The notes: generated from the sequence alone by a model not told the origin. A stretch of 46,388 bases of DNA from Methanomicrobiales archaeon (GCA_012797575.1 JAAZOW010000188.1:1-46388), one strand, 5' to 3'. Shown: positions 33,226 to 41,356, numbered from the stretch's first letter. Made by a program: numbers and translations.

Positions 33226-34052
33226 CTCGCCACCATATGGTTGATGAGATCATCGGTCTCTTCTGTGGCGGCCGCGAGGTACGAGGCGTAGTGGGCGGCA
33301 TTCTCGGCGAAGAACGCCTGGAACCGATCGCTGTCGCCGGACTCCACGATCTCCCGGAGCGCCCGGACCGCCTCCGCAAACGTGGCAAGCATCTCTGGGA
33401 CGGCAGGGTTCATCAGGAGCATATCCCCATAGAGCCCCGCGTCCTGTGCGAGAAGCCGCCCTGCAAGCCCCATCTCAATCCGGTAGATGGGGCTGGTAAA
33501 CGAGAGGGTCTCATCCACATCGGTGCCGGTCCGGCGGATCGCCTCCGCCTTTGCGAGCGCTCCGAAGTGGGTGAGCCCCTGGATCACCGCCATCATCCGG
33601 TCGTGATCCTCCGCCGTTGTAAGGGTTATGGCCGCTCCCTGGTCGCGGAAGATCGAGAGGAGTCTCTCAAGGGTCGTGGGGACGCACCGGGCCGGAATCG
33701 CGACGATCGTCTGGCCTCTGAGCGATACAGCACCCGGTCCAAACATCGGGTGGAGCCCGATCACCTCGGCGCGGGAGGCAAGCATCGCCCGGACCGGTTC
33801 GACCTTGAGGGAGGTGAGGTCACAGAAGATCTGATCTCGTGTGAGCAGTGGAGCGATCTCGAGGATGACCCCAACGGTAGCGCGGATCGGCACCGAGACC
33901 ATGACAAGGTCAGCCATCTCCGCGACGTCCCGATTGGTGAGGGCTGTCTCTCTCCCTGAGACGATCACCTCCAAGCCCGCCCCTTCAAAGACCTCGGCGA
34001 AGAATCGCCCCATCTGTCCGGTGCCGCCTATGATGCCTGCAAGCATTGCCAT
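33222..34052 (-). CDS. tyrA: Prephenate dehydrogenase
   Basis: The protein has 276 residues. It oxidatively decarboxylates prephenate to 4-hydroxyphenylpyruvate for tyrosine. The nucleotide-binding loop is GIIGGTGQMGRFFAEVF. DLTSLKVEPVRAML and GLHPMFGPGAVSLRGQ contain the catalytic Ser and His region. A helical C-terminal part includes GLTHFGALAKAEAIRRTG. Three starts are close together: GTG 34055, ATG 34052 and ATG 34046. ATG 34052 forms a TGATG overlap with the aroB' stop and is preferred. A fused chorismate mutase or ACT domain is absent. Confidence 0.93.
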   Translation of the reverse strand: MAMLAGIIGGTGQMGRFFAEVFEGAGLEVIVSGRETALTNRDVAEMADLVMVSVPIRATVGVILEIAPLLTRDQIFCDLTSLKVEPVRAMLASRAEVIGLHPMFGPGAVSLRGQTIVAIPARCVPTTLERLLSIFRDQGAAITLTTAEDHDRMMAVIQGLTHFGALAKAEAIRRTGTDVDETLSFTSPIYRIEMGLAGRLLAQDAGLYGDMLLMNPAVPEMLATFAEAVRALREIVESGDSDRFQAFFAENAAHYASYLAAATEETDDLINHMVAR

Positions 34053-35041
34053 CACTTCTCGAGGATGGTCTCGGCGACAGCGATGCCGAAGTGCCGCCCG
34101 CCCTCCGTGACGCTCCCGAGCACCCGGTCACCCACAGCGAGGCGGGCGACCGATATCGCTCCACCGTCCTCCGCGACAAGCCTGATGGTCTCAGCGTTCT
34201 GAAGGACGAGGCTCACCTCCGCATCTCCGGCTTTTGCCTCGACGAGGAGAAGCGGGCGGCGTTCGATCTTTGCCCGGCCGACGATCACCTCGCGGGTCGT
34301 GCCGGTATGCTCGACGATGAGCACCTTATCCCCTGCCGCAAGATCGGTGAGGTAGGCGGTCCTCCCGTCAGGGAGGAGGGTGTAGGCGTGCACCGCTCCG
34401 GCATTCACCCGGAACGGGCGCGGGGCCACGTAGGGGTTCTCCAAGGTCTCTGGATGTACCATCAGGAACGCCGACGATGTGTTGCCGACGAGCATCCCGT
34501 CCCCGTCGGAGAGGAGGGAACAGGTATCCACGCAGACCCGGTCCCCCATGCCGACGGGAGCGATCCGGGTCACCTCGAAGGGTATGAGGGTGACCTTGGC
34601 GCCCAGACCTGCGATCACGCCTGCCACCCGCCGGATCTCGGACGGATCATCCGTCACAAGCAGGATACCCGCAACCCCCCGTTCGAGGACACTCAGCGCG
34701 ATCTCCGCCTCATCTGCGTTCGTGACTTCAGCGATGATCCGATCGGACTGCGCGGCAAGGTTTTCAAGCGGGATGACCGTCCAGTCCCCGGTCTTTGCGA
34801 TGACGTAACCCGCCCGGGAGAGCCTGAGCGCCTCCTCCTCAGCTGCCTTATCGGTGATCTCAACCTCAAAGATATCCTCTCCGGGGACGAGATCGCCGCC
34901 CTCAGCGATGGTCGTCACCCGCCCGAGCTCGCGCACACGGTCGGCGTCATCCACCATCAGGGCATCGGCCCCGCTCTCGATCGCGGTGGTCGCGAGATCT
35001 TTCCTCCACGGCCGGACATCGACCCAGAACTGCTTCATCAT
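34052..35041 (-). CDS. aroB': 3-dehydroquinate synthase II (archaeal)
   Basis: The protein has 329 residues. This is the archaeal enzyme that deaminates and cyclises 2-amino-3,7-dideoxy-D-threo-hept-6-ulosonate (ADTH) to 3-dehydroquinate using NAD; it is not related to bacterial AroB. Family sequence is clear from FWVDVRPWRKDLATTAIESG, VTLIPFEVTRIAPVGMGDRV, VDTCSLLSDGDGMLVGNTSS and FRVNAGAVHAYTLLPDG through to the C-terminal beta-rich part. Its ATG overlaps the stop of the aldolase gene upstream (ATGA). It defines the cluster as the archaeal shikimate route. Confidence 0.95.
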   Translation of the reverse strand: MMKQFWVDVRPWRKDLATTAIESGADALMVDDADRVRELGRVTTIAEGGDLVPGEDIFEVEITDKAAEEEALRLSRAGYVIAKTGDWTVIPLENLAAQSDRIIAEVTNADEAEIALSVLERGVAGILLVTDDPSEIRRVAGVIAGLGAKVTLIPFEVTRIAPVGMGDRVCVDTCSLLSDGDGMLVGNTSSAFLMVHPETLENPYVAPRPFRVNAGAVHAYTLLPDGRTAYLTDLAAGDKVLIVEHTGTTREVIVGRAKIERRPLLLVEAKAGDAEVSLVLQNAETIRLVAEDGGAISVARLAVGDRVLGSVTEGGRHFGIAVAETILEK

Positions 35042-35826
35042 CCACGCTCCAGCGCATCGGCCGGGTCTGTCCCTTCATGCACCACCCGGCAGATCGAGCC
35101 TATGAACCGGCCGGGATCTTCACGCTGGAAAGCGTTTCTTCCCATGCAGACGCCCGCCGCGCCCGCCGCGATGGCATCGTGGATGGTCGTGAGCGTCTCA
35201 AGATCGCCGCCCTTCTCGCCGCCGGCGATCATCACCGGCACAGAGCAGGCTTCGGTGATCTGATGGAAGGTCTCCGGGTCCCCGGTGTAGTTGGTCTTGA
35301 TGAGATCTGCCCCGAGCTCCTCGGCGACCCGGACGCAGTGCCCGATCGCCTGCGGTTGCCGGGGATCGATCCTCTCGCCGCGTGGGTAGATCATGATCAG
35401 GAGTGGCATCCCCCAGCGGTTGCAATCCCGCACCACCGCGCCTGCGGACTCGATCATCCGCGACTCGTTCGGCGCACCCAGATTGATGTGGATCGAGACC
35501 GCATCAGCGCCGAGAGCGACCGCCTCTTCCACGGTGCAGACAAGCACCTTGTCGTTTGGGTCAGGGTTCATCGATGTGCTCGCAGAGAGGTGCACGATAA
35601 GACCGATATCTTTTCCGCGTTTCCGGTGCCCCCCCTTTACCATACCCTTGTGGAGCACGATGGCGTTTGCCCCCGCCTCACTCACCTCGCTGACGATCTT
35701 CGTCATATCGCGGAGCCCCTCGATCTGGCCCATGGTGAACCCGTGATCCATGGGAATAACCACGGCGCGACCGGTGTTCCGATCCATTATCCGCTCAAGG
35801 CGGATCTCCTTTCCGATCATACCCAT
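35038..35826 (-). CDS. ADTH synthase-like class I aldolase (second copy in the operon)
   Basis: The protein has 262 residues and is a Schiff-base TIM-barrel aldolase related to AroA' (ADTH synthase, MJ0400 type), which makes the first intermediate of the archaeal aromatic route from aspartate semialdehyde and a deoxyketohexose phosphate. Motifs are MIGKEIRLERIMDRNTG, VVIPMDHGFTMG, IGLIVHLSASTSMNPDPN, MPLLIMIYPRG, the Schiff-base Lys in ADLIKTNYTGDPETF, and GVCMGRNAFQ. The start is ambiguous: GTG 35829, ATG 35826 or ATG 35820. It overlaps the neighbouring paralog at 35826. One of the two copies may instead supply 6-deoxy-5-ketofructose 1-phosphate, as the MJ1585-type aldolase does. Confidence 0.85.
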   Translation of the reverse strand: MGMIGKEIRLERIMDRNTGRAVVIPMDHGFTMGQIEGLRDMTKIVSEVSEAGANAIVLHKGMVKGGHRKRGKDIGLIVHLSASTSMNPDPNDKVLVCTVEEAVALGADAVSIHINLGAPNESRMIESAGAVVRDCNRWGMPLLIMIYPRGERIDPRQPQAIGHCVRVAEELGADLIKTNYTGDPETFHQITEACSVPVMIAGGEKGGDLETLTTIHDAIAAGAAGVCMGRNAFQREDPGRFIGSICRVVHEGTDPADALERG

Positions 35827-36617
35827 CACGCCCTGAGGATCTCCACTGCTTCCTCTGCAGACCTTCCTTCATGGATGATCAGCGCCGCGGCCCGTATCAG
35901 GCGATCGGGTGCCTGGTGCTGGAAGGCGTTCCTCCCGATCGATATCCCGGCGGCGCCCCCTTCCATCGCGCCCTCCACAAGGTCGAGTATCGCGTGGTCG
36001 TCGGTCTTCGATCCGCCTGCGACCACGACTGGAACCGGGCATCCTCTCGTCACCTCACGGAACGAGTCTGGATCCCCGGTGTAGACGGTCTTGACGATGT
36101 CGGCACCGAGTTCGGCCGCCACCCGCGCAGCGAGTTTGACGCTCTCGACCCCGTACTCATCCACGACTTTCCTGCCCCTCGGGTACATCATCGCAAGGAG
36201 TGGCATTCCCCACTCCATACATGTAATCGCGACTTCACCGAGGTCTTCAAGCATCTTTGCCTCGGAGTCGGCTCCGACGTTGATATGCACTGAGACACCG
36301 TCGGCACCCATCTTCAGGGCGTTTGTGACGGTGTTTACGAGCACTTTGTCGTTCGGGTCGGGGCCGATGCTGGTGCTCGCTGAGAGGTGCATGATAAGGC
36401 CAACATCCTGCCCATGCCCCCGGTGGCCGTGTAGCGCAAGCCCTACGTGCCCGATCACTGCGTTTGCTCCCCCGTCGGCGACGAGGTCGATAGTCGCTCC
36501 AAGATCGACCAGTCCCGGTATAGGTCCAAGCGTCACACCGTGGTCAAGCGGTACGATGATGGTCCTGCCGGTATTCCGATCCATGATACGTTCCAGACGA
36601 ATCTCTTTTCCTCTCAT
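35826..36617 (-). CDS. aroA': ADTH synthase, AroA' (first gene of the aromatic operon)
   Basis: The protein has 263 residues and is the same aldolase family as its downstream neighbour. It looks closest to characterised AroA': IVPLDHGVTLGPIPGLVDL, HVGLALHGHRGHGQDVGLI, MPLLAMMYPRG, Schiff-base Lys in ADIVKTVYTGDPDSF and VPVVVAGGSKTDD. The start at ATG 36617 follows a strong ribosome-binding site (GGGGGAGGTTG), and the extra 11 codons up to 36650 are not needed. All seven following genes overlap in sequence, so this gene's promoter probably controls the whole aromatic operon. Confidence 0.9.
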   Translation of the reverse strand: MRGKEIRLERIMDRNTGRTIIVPLDHGVTLGPIPGLVDLGATIDLVADGGANAVIGHVGLALHGHRGHGQDVGLIMHLSASTSIGPDPNDKVLVNTVTNALKMGADGVSVHINVGADSEAKMLEDLGEVAITCMEWGMPLLAMMYPRGRKVVDEYGVESVKLAARVAAELGADIVKTVYTGDPDSFREVTRGCPVPVVVAGGSKTDDHAILDLVEGAMEGGAAGISIGRNAFQHQAPDRLIRAAALIIHEGRSAEEAVEILRA

Positions 36618-36674
36618 AATAACAACCTCCCCCGGATCTTGAGTGAACACAATATCCGAAATGACTCAAAACCA

Positions 36675-36684
36675 GGTAAAATAG
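36675..36684 (-). promoter_or_regulatory. Candidate promoter of the aromatic operon
   Basis: Read on the minus strand, CTATTTTACC lies about 58-67 bases before the ATG at 36617, giving a leader of roughly 35 bases that holds the ribosome-binding site. It is the best TATA-like element near the start. No attenuator or leader peptide was recognised. Confidence 0.4.
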
Positions 36685-36838
36685 CGATAGAACGCTGCCG
36701 CTCCGTGATAACGGATACCGGCGATTAAAAGTTGGCGTGTTGCTCCTGCACAGGCGATAGCTGCTCCGTTAACCGAGGTAAAGGCGGTCACCGGCGAAAA
36801 AACATTCACCTTGCATTGTGCGTATGGTTGTGCATACT

Positions 36839-36848
36839 CATATAAAAG
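36839..36848 (+). promoter_or_regulatory. Orphan TATA box
   Basis: CATATAAAAG is a strong TATA-type sequence on the plus strand, but no plus-strand gene follows before 37686. It could drive a non-coding transcript across 36865-37130 or be fortuitous. Confidence 0.4.
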
Positions 36849-37142
36849 TGTTCCGGATTGTTGTGCGGGGGGGCAGGCCGTGGGTCGGCCCGGGCTTCGT
36901 GGGACCCCGCATCCGTGTATCCGGAGACCTTGCTGGCTTTTGGTATGAGAAGTCCCCGGTTCTGTTCCGCGCTCAGGCTCCAGCTCCCCCTGGAAGGAGA
37001 GGGTGTCCTCCTGCTCCCTACCGCGCGACGCGATACCCATCGCCACCTCCTTTGCTTGAGCGGCCCCGGAGAGGGGGTGGGTTTCATGCGTTCAGCCTCC
37101 TGCCGCCGCTGACGTTTTGTGGGAAAAGTAGCTATTACAGCC

Positions 37143-37628
37143 TCACTTTCGGCTCTTCTTGAATGCTATGACATCGCCGACGGTCATGGTCATGCGCCCC
37201 GGCCCGCTGGCGGGGGTGGCATCTTCAGGCGAATCGAGCAGCCGGATCTCAAGCGTTCTCTCAAGCTTTCGCCGGAGATCGTCTTCGGGAATGAGATCTC
37301 CTTTCTCGATCTTCTTAATGAGGACCTCACGCTCCTTGATCTCCTGTGCGAGGTCGAGGGTAGACCATCCCTTCCCTTCCCGGGCGACACGGATCCGGTC
37401 GGCGTAGTCTTCAACGATCTCTCCTTCCATCAGATCAAAGACATCGCGCGGCCGCCTTCTGGTCTGCGTGACGGCGAAGCCTGGTTTTTTCTGGATACCT
37501 ATCTGTCGGGATTGCTGGACTTCTGTACCGTGTTTTGCACATCGGACACAGACACAGAGCTCTGCACCTTCGATCTGGATAGTCTTCGGCGGTCCCTGAA
37601 TGAGGGCGCCGCATAGTTCACACTGCAT
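37143..37628 (-). CDS. MBF1-type transcription factor (zinc ribbon plus HTH)
   Basis: The protein has 161 residues and is the archaeal multiprotein bridging factor 1. An N-terminal zinc ribbon has CELCG and CVRC (residues ~3-35). A linker follows, then an HTH_3 domain at ~68-125 (DYADRIRVAREGKGWSTLDL, EIKEREVLIKKIEKGDLIPE). In eukaryotes the homolog links activators to TBP; in archaea it is linked to ribosomes and stress. The start at ATG 37628 places the first zinc cysteine at residue 3; the frame from 37655 adds nothing conserved. It is divergent from the second PAN gene with only 57 bases between them, so the two probably share regulation. Confidence 0.93.
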   Translation of the reverse strand: MQCELCGALIQGPPKTIQIEGAELCVCVRCAKHGTEVQQSRQIGIQKKPGFAVTQTRRRPRDVFDLMEGEIVEDYADRIRVAREGKGWSTLDLAQEIKEREVLIKKIEKGDLIPEDDLRRKLERTLEIRLLDSPEDATPASGPGRMTMTVGDVIAFKKSRK

Positions 37629-37685
37629 AAGTCTCGCAAACAACTTTATATTCATTTTAACCTATATAATTATTTGAGGAGACCT
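37629..37685. promoter_or_regulatory. Shared divergent promoter of MBF1 and PAN2
   Basis: The 57 bases are very AT-rich. On the minus strand GAATATAAAG lies about 15-24 bases before the MBF1 ATG. On the plus strand CTATATAATT lies about 16-25 bases before the PAN2 ATG, with GGAGACCT directly upstream as ribosome-binding site. The TATA spacings are short, so exact start points are uncertain. Confidence 0.5.
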
Positions 37686-38924
37686 ATGGGAGATATCGCT
37701 CGGCAAGCATCAGAGAAGGATACCGGTGAAGACATCTACCAGTACCTCCTGGAACGGATAACGAACCTCGAAAATCGAAACCTGGAGCTGCGAGAGCAGT
37801 TCCGCCAGATGGAGTCCGAGAAACGATACATTGAGACCCAGAAGATCCGCTACGAGCGTGAGCTGCGCAAACTGAAGAGTGAGATTGAGCAACTCCGAAG
37901 CCCTCCTCTCGTGATCGGGACGGTAACAGACGTGATCGACAACAGCCGGGTGATTGTGCGAAGCAGCGCAGGACCGCGGTTTCTGGTCCGTACATCACAA
38001 CTTATCGACCCTGATCTCCTCAAACCTGGTGTGCGGTGCACACTCAACCAGCAGTCCCTGGCGATCGTGGACGTGCTCCCCACAAGCTATGACGCGCAGA
38101 TCTACGGTATGGAACTGGTGGAGTCTCCAGAGGAGGCCTATGAGAATATCGGAGGCCTTGAACCACAGATCGAGGAGATACGAGAAGCGGTTGAGCTTCC
38201 CCTGACAAAGCCGCATCTCTTTGAGAAGGTCGGGATCTCCCCCCCGAAGGGTGTGCTGCTCCACGGGCCGCCCGGCACGGGGAAGACGCTTCTCGCACGG
38301 GCGGTAGCACATCACACGAACGCGCATTTCCTCCGCGTGGTCGGCTCAGAACTGGTGCAGAAGTACATCGGCGAGGGCGCGCGCCTGGTCAGGGAGCTCT
38401 TTGACCTTGCGAAGCAGAAGGCGCCATCCATCATCTTCATCGATGAGATCGATGCGATCGGCGCGCATCGGAACGATTCGACGACGTCGGGCGACCGCGA
38501 GGTCCAGAGGACGCTTATGCAGCTCCTGGCCGAGATGGATGGATTCGAGGACCGGGGCGACGTCAAGATCATCGCCGCGACCAACCGGATCGATATACTC
38601 GACCGCGCACTCCTTCGCCCGGGCAGGTTTGACCGGATGATAGCGATACCGCTCCCCGATAACCAGGGAAGGTTTGCCATCTTGCGGATCCATACCCGGA
38701 ACATGAACCTTGGTGAGGATGTCAACCTCTCGGAGGTAGCCCGGCTCACGGAGGGAAAGAACGGCGCCGATCTCCGGGCGATATGCATGGAGGCAGGCAT
38801 GTTCGCCATCAGGAGGGAATGCGATACGGTCGGCCACGAGGAGTTCATGAAAGCGATCGATAAGCTCTCGGTCGACTTCGATCAGCACCACTTCCACACG
38901 ACCTACGGCGAGATGTTCGCCTGA
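37686..38924 (+). CDS. Proteasome-activating nucleotidase, PAN (paralog 2)
   Basis: The protein has 412 residues. It has the full PAN layout: a coiled coil (~12-75, long run with NLENRNLELREQFRQME), an OB domain (VIGTVTDVIDNSRVIVR), and an AAA module with HGPPGTGKT, RVVGSELVQKYIGEG, IIFIDEIDAIG, AATNRID and LLRPGRFDR. Compared with the paralog at 22269 it has a longer coiled coil and an extended C-terminus, VDFDQHHFHTTYGEMFA. This ends MFA, where the proteasome-docking HbYX motif would need Tyr at the second-last place; Phe is a conservative variant. It may assemble alone or as mixed hexamers with PAN1. The start at 37686 follows GGAGACCT. Confidence 0.93.
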   Translation: MGDIARQASEKDTGEDIYQYLLERITNLENRNLELREQFRQMESEKRYIETQKIRYERELRKLKSEIEQLRSPPLVIGTVTDVIDNSRVIVRSSAGPRFLVRTSQLIDPDLLKPGVRCTLNQQSLAIVDVLPTSYDAQIYGMELVESPEEAYENIGGLEPQIEEIREAVELPLTKPHLFEKVGISPPKGVLLHGPPGTGKTLLARAVAHHTNAHFLRVVGSELVQKYIGEGARLVRELFDLAKQKAPSIIFIDEIDAIGAHRNDSTTSGDREVQRTLMQLLAEMDGFEDRGDVKIIAATNRIDILDRALLRPGRFDRMIAIPLPDNQGRFAILRIHTRNMNLGEDVNLSEVARLTEGKNGADLRAICMEAGMFAIRRECDTVGHEEFMKAIDKLSVDFDQHHFHTTYGEMFA

Positions 38925-38956
38925 AACACAACCATTTTTAGGGCGAAGCTCGGATC

Positions 38957-39220
38957 TCAGCCTTTCGTCTGCGGTTTGAGTTCGATCTCATCGAACGTGA
39001 CGACGTGGGAGTCGAGGACGTTGCCCCGGCCATCCACAAAGATCTGGACGAAGATCTCGGCTGGCGTGTTCTCCAAGGATACGGCGCCCTCGTGCTCTGC
39101 CCTGACATCGAAGCCAAGGGATACCAGCTCATTGCGGACGGCATCCCGGGTGTGATAGGCCAGGAGGGTGTCTCTGACCTTCTGGATGATGCTCTGTTGC
39201 TGTTCCTCATCTGCGACCAT
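38957..39220 (-). CDS. Small conserved-looking protein of unknown function, 87 residues
   Basis: I do not recognise a named domain. The protein starts MVADEEQQQSIIQKVRDTLL and continues with AVRNELVSLGFDVRAE, IFVQIFVDGRGNVLDSH and TFDEIELKPQTKG. The predicted fold is an N-terminal helix pair followed by strands, soluble and acidic. The ATG at 39220 has a good ribosome-binding site (GAGGGGG). It converges with PAN2, with a short T-tract (CATTTTTA) between the two stops that may terminate PAN2 transcription. Another frame over the same DNA is Ser/Arg-rich and is a shadow. Confidence 0.65.
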   Translation of the reverse strand: MVADEEQQQSIIQKVRDTLLAYHTRDAVRNELVSLGFDVRAEHEGAVSLENTPAEIFVQIFVDGRGNVLDSHVVTFDEIELKPQTKG

Positions 39221-39503
39221 AACCCCCTCGTGCAGCCTTGTGCTATATCAAGTCTTGGGGGATGCCGGGTGGAGCTGCTCTCGCCCACAGAACAATAGCC
39301 TCATACTCCACGCACGAATGCGATCCGCCCAAGGCCCCGGGCAGGTGAGCCACAAAATGATCTCTTCGTCGCCGGAATGCGTCACCTCGTGGTATTCTCA
39401 TCCTGCCACCCTGGAGCTCCCGGCCCGGAACTCCGGGGTGGATGCGCCCGGGCGCTCTGCACCAGAGTTATTACCGAGAGAAGCAACCTATCAGACAGAC
39501 GTG

Positions 39504-40178
39504 ATGGATATGGTTTCACCGTTGATTCTGGTCAATCTGAAGACCTACCATGAGGGTATGGGCCAGAGCGCCCACCGGATCGCTGCTGCGGCTGAGAGAG
39601 TTGGGAAGGAGAGCGGGATCGTCATCGGCGTCGCACCGGTCTTCACTGAGATCCGCCCGATGAGCCAGCACTACGCAATACCAGTCTATGCCCAGCATAT
39701 CGATGCGATAACCCCCGGCGCCCACACCGGCCACATTCTGCCTGAGGCCATCAGAGCGGCGGGCGCACGGGGCACCCTGATCAACCACTCCGAACGGCGC
39801 CTCACCCTGGCCGACATCGAAGCCTGCGTCCAGGCCGCAAAGAGGCTCCAGCTTGAGTCGGTCGTCTGCACGAACAACGATCCCACCAGCGCTGCAGCGG
39901 CAGCGTTCCAGCCTGACTATGTGGCGATCGAGCCCCCGGAGTTGATCGGGAGCGGGATCTCAGTCTCAAAGGCCGATCCGGGGATCATCGAGCGTTCTGT
40001 GAATGCTGTCAGGGCCGTGAACCCGGACGTGAGGGTCCTGACCGGGGCGGGGATCCAGTCGGGCGAGTGTGTAAAAATTGCAGTCGATCTTGGGACCGCA
40101 GGGGTCCTGTTGGCATCAAGCGTCGTCAAGGCCGAAGATCCCGAGGCGGTCCTCCGGGACCTTGTCTCACTGGTATAG
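39504..40178 (+). CDS. tpiA: Triosephosphate isomerase (archaeal type)
   Basis: The protein has 224 residues and interconverts dihydroxyacetone phosphate and glyceraldehyde-3-phosphate in gluconeogenesis. It has the short archaeal length (~225 against ~250 in bacteria). The active-site residues are visible: Lys in LVNLKTYHEG, His in INHSERRLTL and Glu in VAIEPPELIGSG. The phosphate loops are VLTGAGIQSG and GVLLASSVVKAEDPE. The start is ATG 39504 or ATG 39510; the frame further upstream is discarded. CTAATTTTTCC shortly after the stop is a plausible T-tract terminator. Confidence 0.95.
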   Translation: MDMVSPLILVNLKTYHEGMGQSAHRIAAAAERVGKESGIVIGVAPVFTEIRPMSQHYAIPVYAQHIDAITPGAHTGHILPEAIRAAGARGTLINHSERRLTLADIEACVQAAKRLQLESVVCTNNDPTSAAAAAFQPDYVAIEPPELIGSGISVSKADPGIIERSVNAVRAVNPDVRVLTGAGIQSGECVKIAVDLGTAGVLLASSVVKAEDPEAVLRDLVSLV

Positions 40179-40300
40179 TCGGCGCCCGCCGTCCCAACCT
40201 AATTTTTCCACCCCGTGCTGGTACGCTGAGTCTAGCCGGGCGAGTGGTGGTTCATGGGAAGTGCAGGGAGAGGCTTTCCATGCCCCCGGTAGCGGTGCCC

Positions 40301-40855
40301 TTACATTATCAACGATATCAGGTCGTGCTTGGTGATGACGCCCTGCACCTTTCCCTTCTCGAGCACGATGATCGCATGGTTGTGGTGCAGGAGGTGGACG
40401 ATCGTATCGATAGGCGCCGTCGGAGGGACCGTCGGAAAACCGGGTTCTATACAATCCCGAACCAGCTTCTGGTGCGTCTGGTGAAATCCTCCTTCCCCCA
40501 TAGCATTCATGATCGCCGATTCGGATATGCATCCTATAGGTATTCCACCCTCGAGCACCGGGAGCTGGGAGATGCCGTTCTGGCCCATGATCTTGACGGC
40601 GTGGTTGATAGGGTCATCGTCGGCGACAGAAAGTACGGGTGACGTCATCACATCGGCCGCTGTGATCGTTGAGCGCTCTGCTGCCTGTAAAACCTCCACG
40701 ATCTTTGTGAGGGTGCTGACTCTCGGATCCACGCTGCCGGATTCGATCCGCGCGACCATAGATTGGCTGATTCCGGCCATACGAGCCACATCTGCCTGTT
40801 TCAAACCCATGCGAATCCTCTTCTCTCGCAGCTCGGCCGGAGTGGGTATCTCCAT
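40301..40855 (-). CDS. HTH transcriptional regulator with paired CBS domains
   Basis: The protein has 184 residues. An N-terminal XRE-type HTH at ~6-60 (LREKRIRMGLKQADVARMAG, ISQSMVARIESGSVDP) is followed by two CBS domains at ~68-125 and ~130-184 (VMTSPVLSVADDDPINHAVK, GISQLPVLEGGIPIGCISES, AIIVLEKGKVQGVITKHDL). CBS pairs usually bind adenosine nucleotides, so it may link transcription to energy state; this is inference. The ATG at 40855 has no ribosome-binding site but a TATA-like AGTATAAGT ~28 bases upstream, so the transcript is probably leaderless. It lies downstream of the RNase P RNA gene on the same strand. Confidence 0.88.
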   Translation of the reverse strand: MEIPTPAELREKRIRMGLKQADVARMAGISQSMVARIESGSVDPRVSTLTKIVEVLQAAERSTITAADVMTSPVLSVADDDPINHAVKIMGQNGISQLPVLEGGIPIGCISESAIMNAMGEGGFHQTHQKLVRDCIEPGFPTVPPTAPIDTIVHLLHHNHAIIVLEKGKVQGVITKHDLISLIM

Positions 40856-40983
40856 ATTATTACTATAGGTAATTTTCCCACTTATACTTTCGCCACCACG
40901 GTTCATATCTCTGGCCCGATGTCCAGGAGCTGCTCCCCGGAGAAAATATACGATCTAGACGGGCGCTTTCAAGAAGATAGCAA

Positions 40984-41337
40984 GGAGTGGGAGGAGTAAG
41001 CCTCCTTCTGTTCTGTGCGGCATTCAGCTACGCGCCATACCCGGGCGGATACCAGACGATCCATCTGCCCTACTCTGGTTTGCACCCGCAGGGATTCACC
41101 GTTTCATCGTATCCTGCTGCTACGTTCAACGAGTTATCGCGTGGATTCCACGCATTCTCGCTCTTGTCAATGAAGAGCTCGATCGTTTCATCACTGACAG
41201 CAGGCCGTGTCGTTTCTGTGTCATTGCCGTGGCTCTCGCCACCCGCATTTGCATGCGGCTACGTGTCTGGTTGGTGGGAGGACTTTCCTCAGCAGCACAG
41301 GTCATGTGCCACCGTCAGCCGCACTCTCCCTCTCCCC
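40984..41337 (-). ncRNA. rnpB: RNase P RNA (archaeal type A)
   Basis: This is the catalytic RNA of RNase P, which removes tRNA 5' leaders. Read on the minus strand, the universally conserved CR I block GAGGAAAGTCC is at 41290-41280, and the 3' conserved block ACAGAAGGAGGCTTACTCC is at 41011-40993. GAATCCCTGCGGG and AAACCAGAGTAGGGCAGATGG, typical of the middle region, lie between them. The ends pair to form helix P1: GGAGAGGGAG at the 5' end with CTCCCACTCC at the 3' end (one mismatch). The ~354-base length fits euryarchaeal type A RNAs. Exact ends are estimated from P1. Confidence 0.93.
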
Positions 41338-41356
41338 TATAATATTCTCCGGAGAG

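Larger units (their letters stand above)
36618..37142. other. Intergenic region (525 bases) upstream of the aromatic operon
   Basis: The left part (36620-36700) is moderately AT-rich and holds the aromatic operon promoter. From ~36850 to 37130 the DNA is GC-rich and has no supported gene; frames on both strands are Pro/Arg-rich without motifs. A good plus-strand TATA box at 36839-36848 points into this part. Confidence 0.5.

Noticed and set aside
36850..37130. 7S (SRP) RNA gene behind the orphan TATA box
   Set aside because: Neither strand shows the conserved SRP helix 8 loop (GGAAGG with nearby GCAG in the right arrangement).
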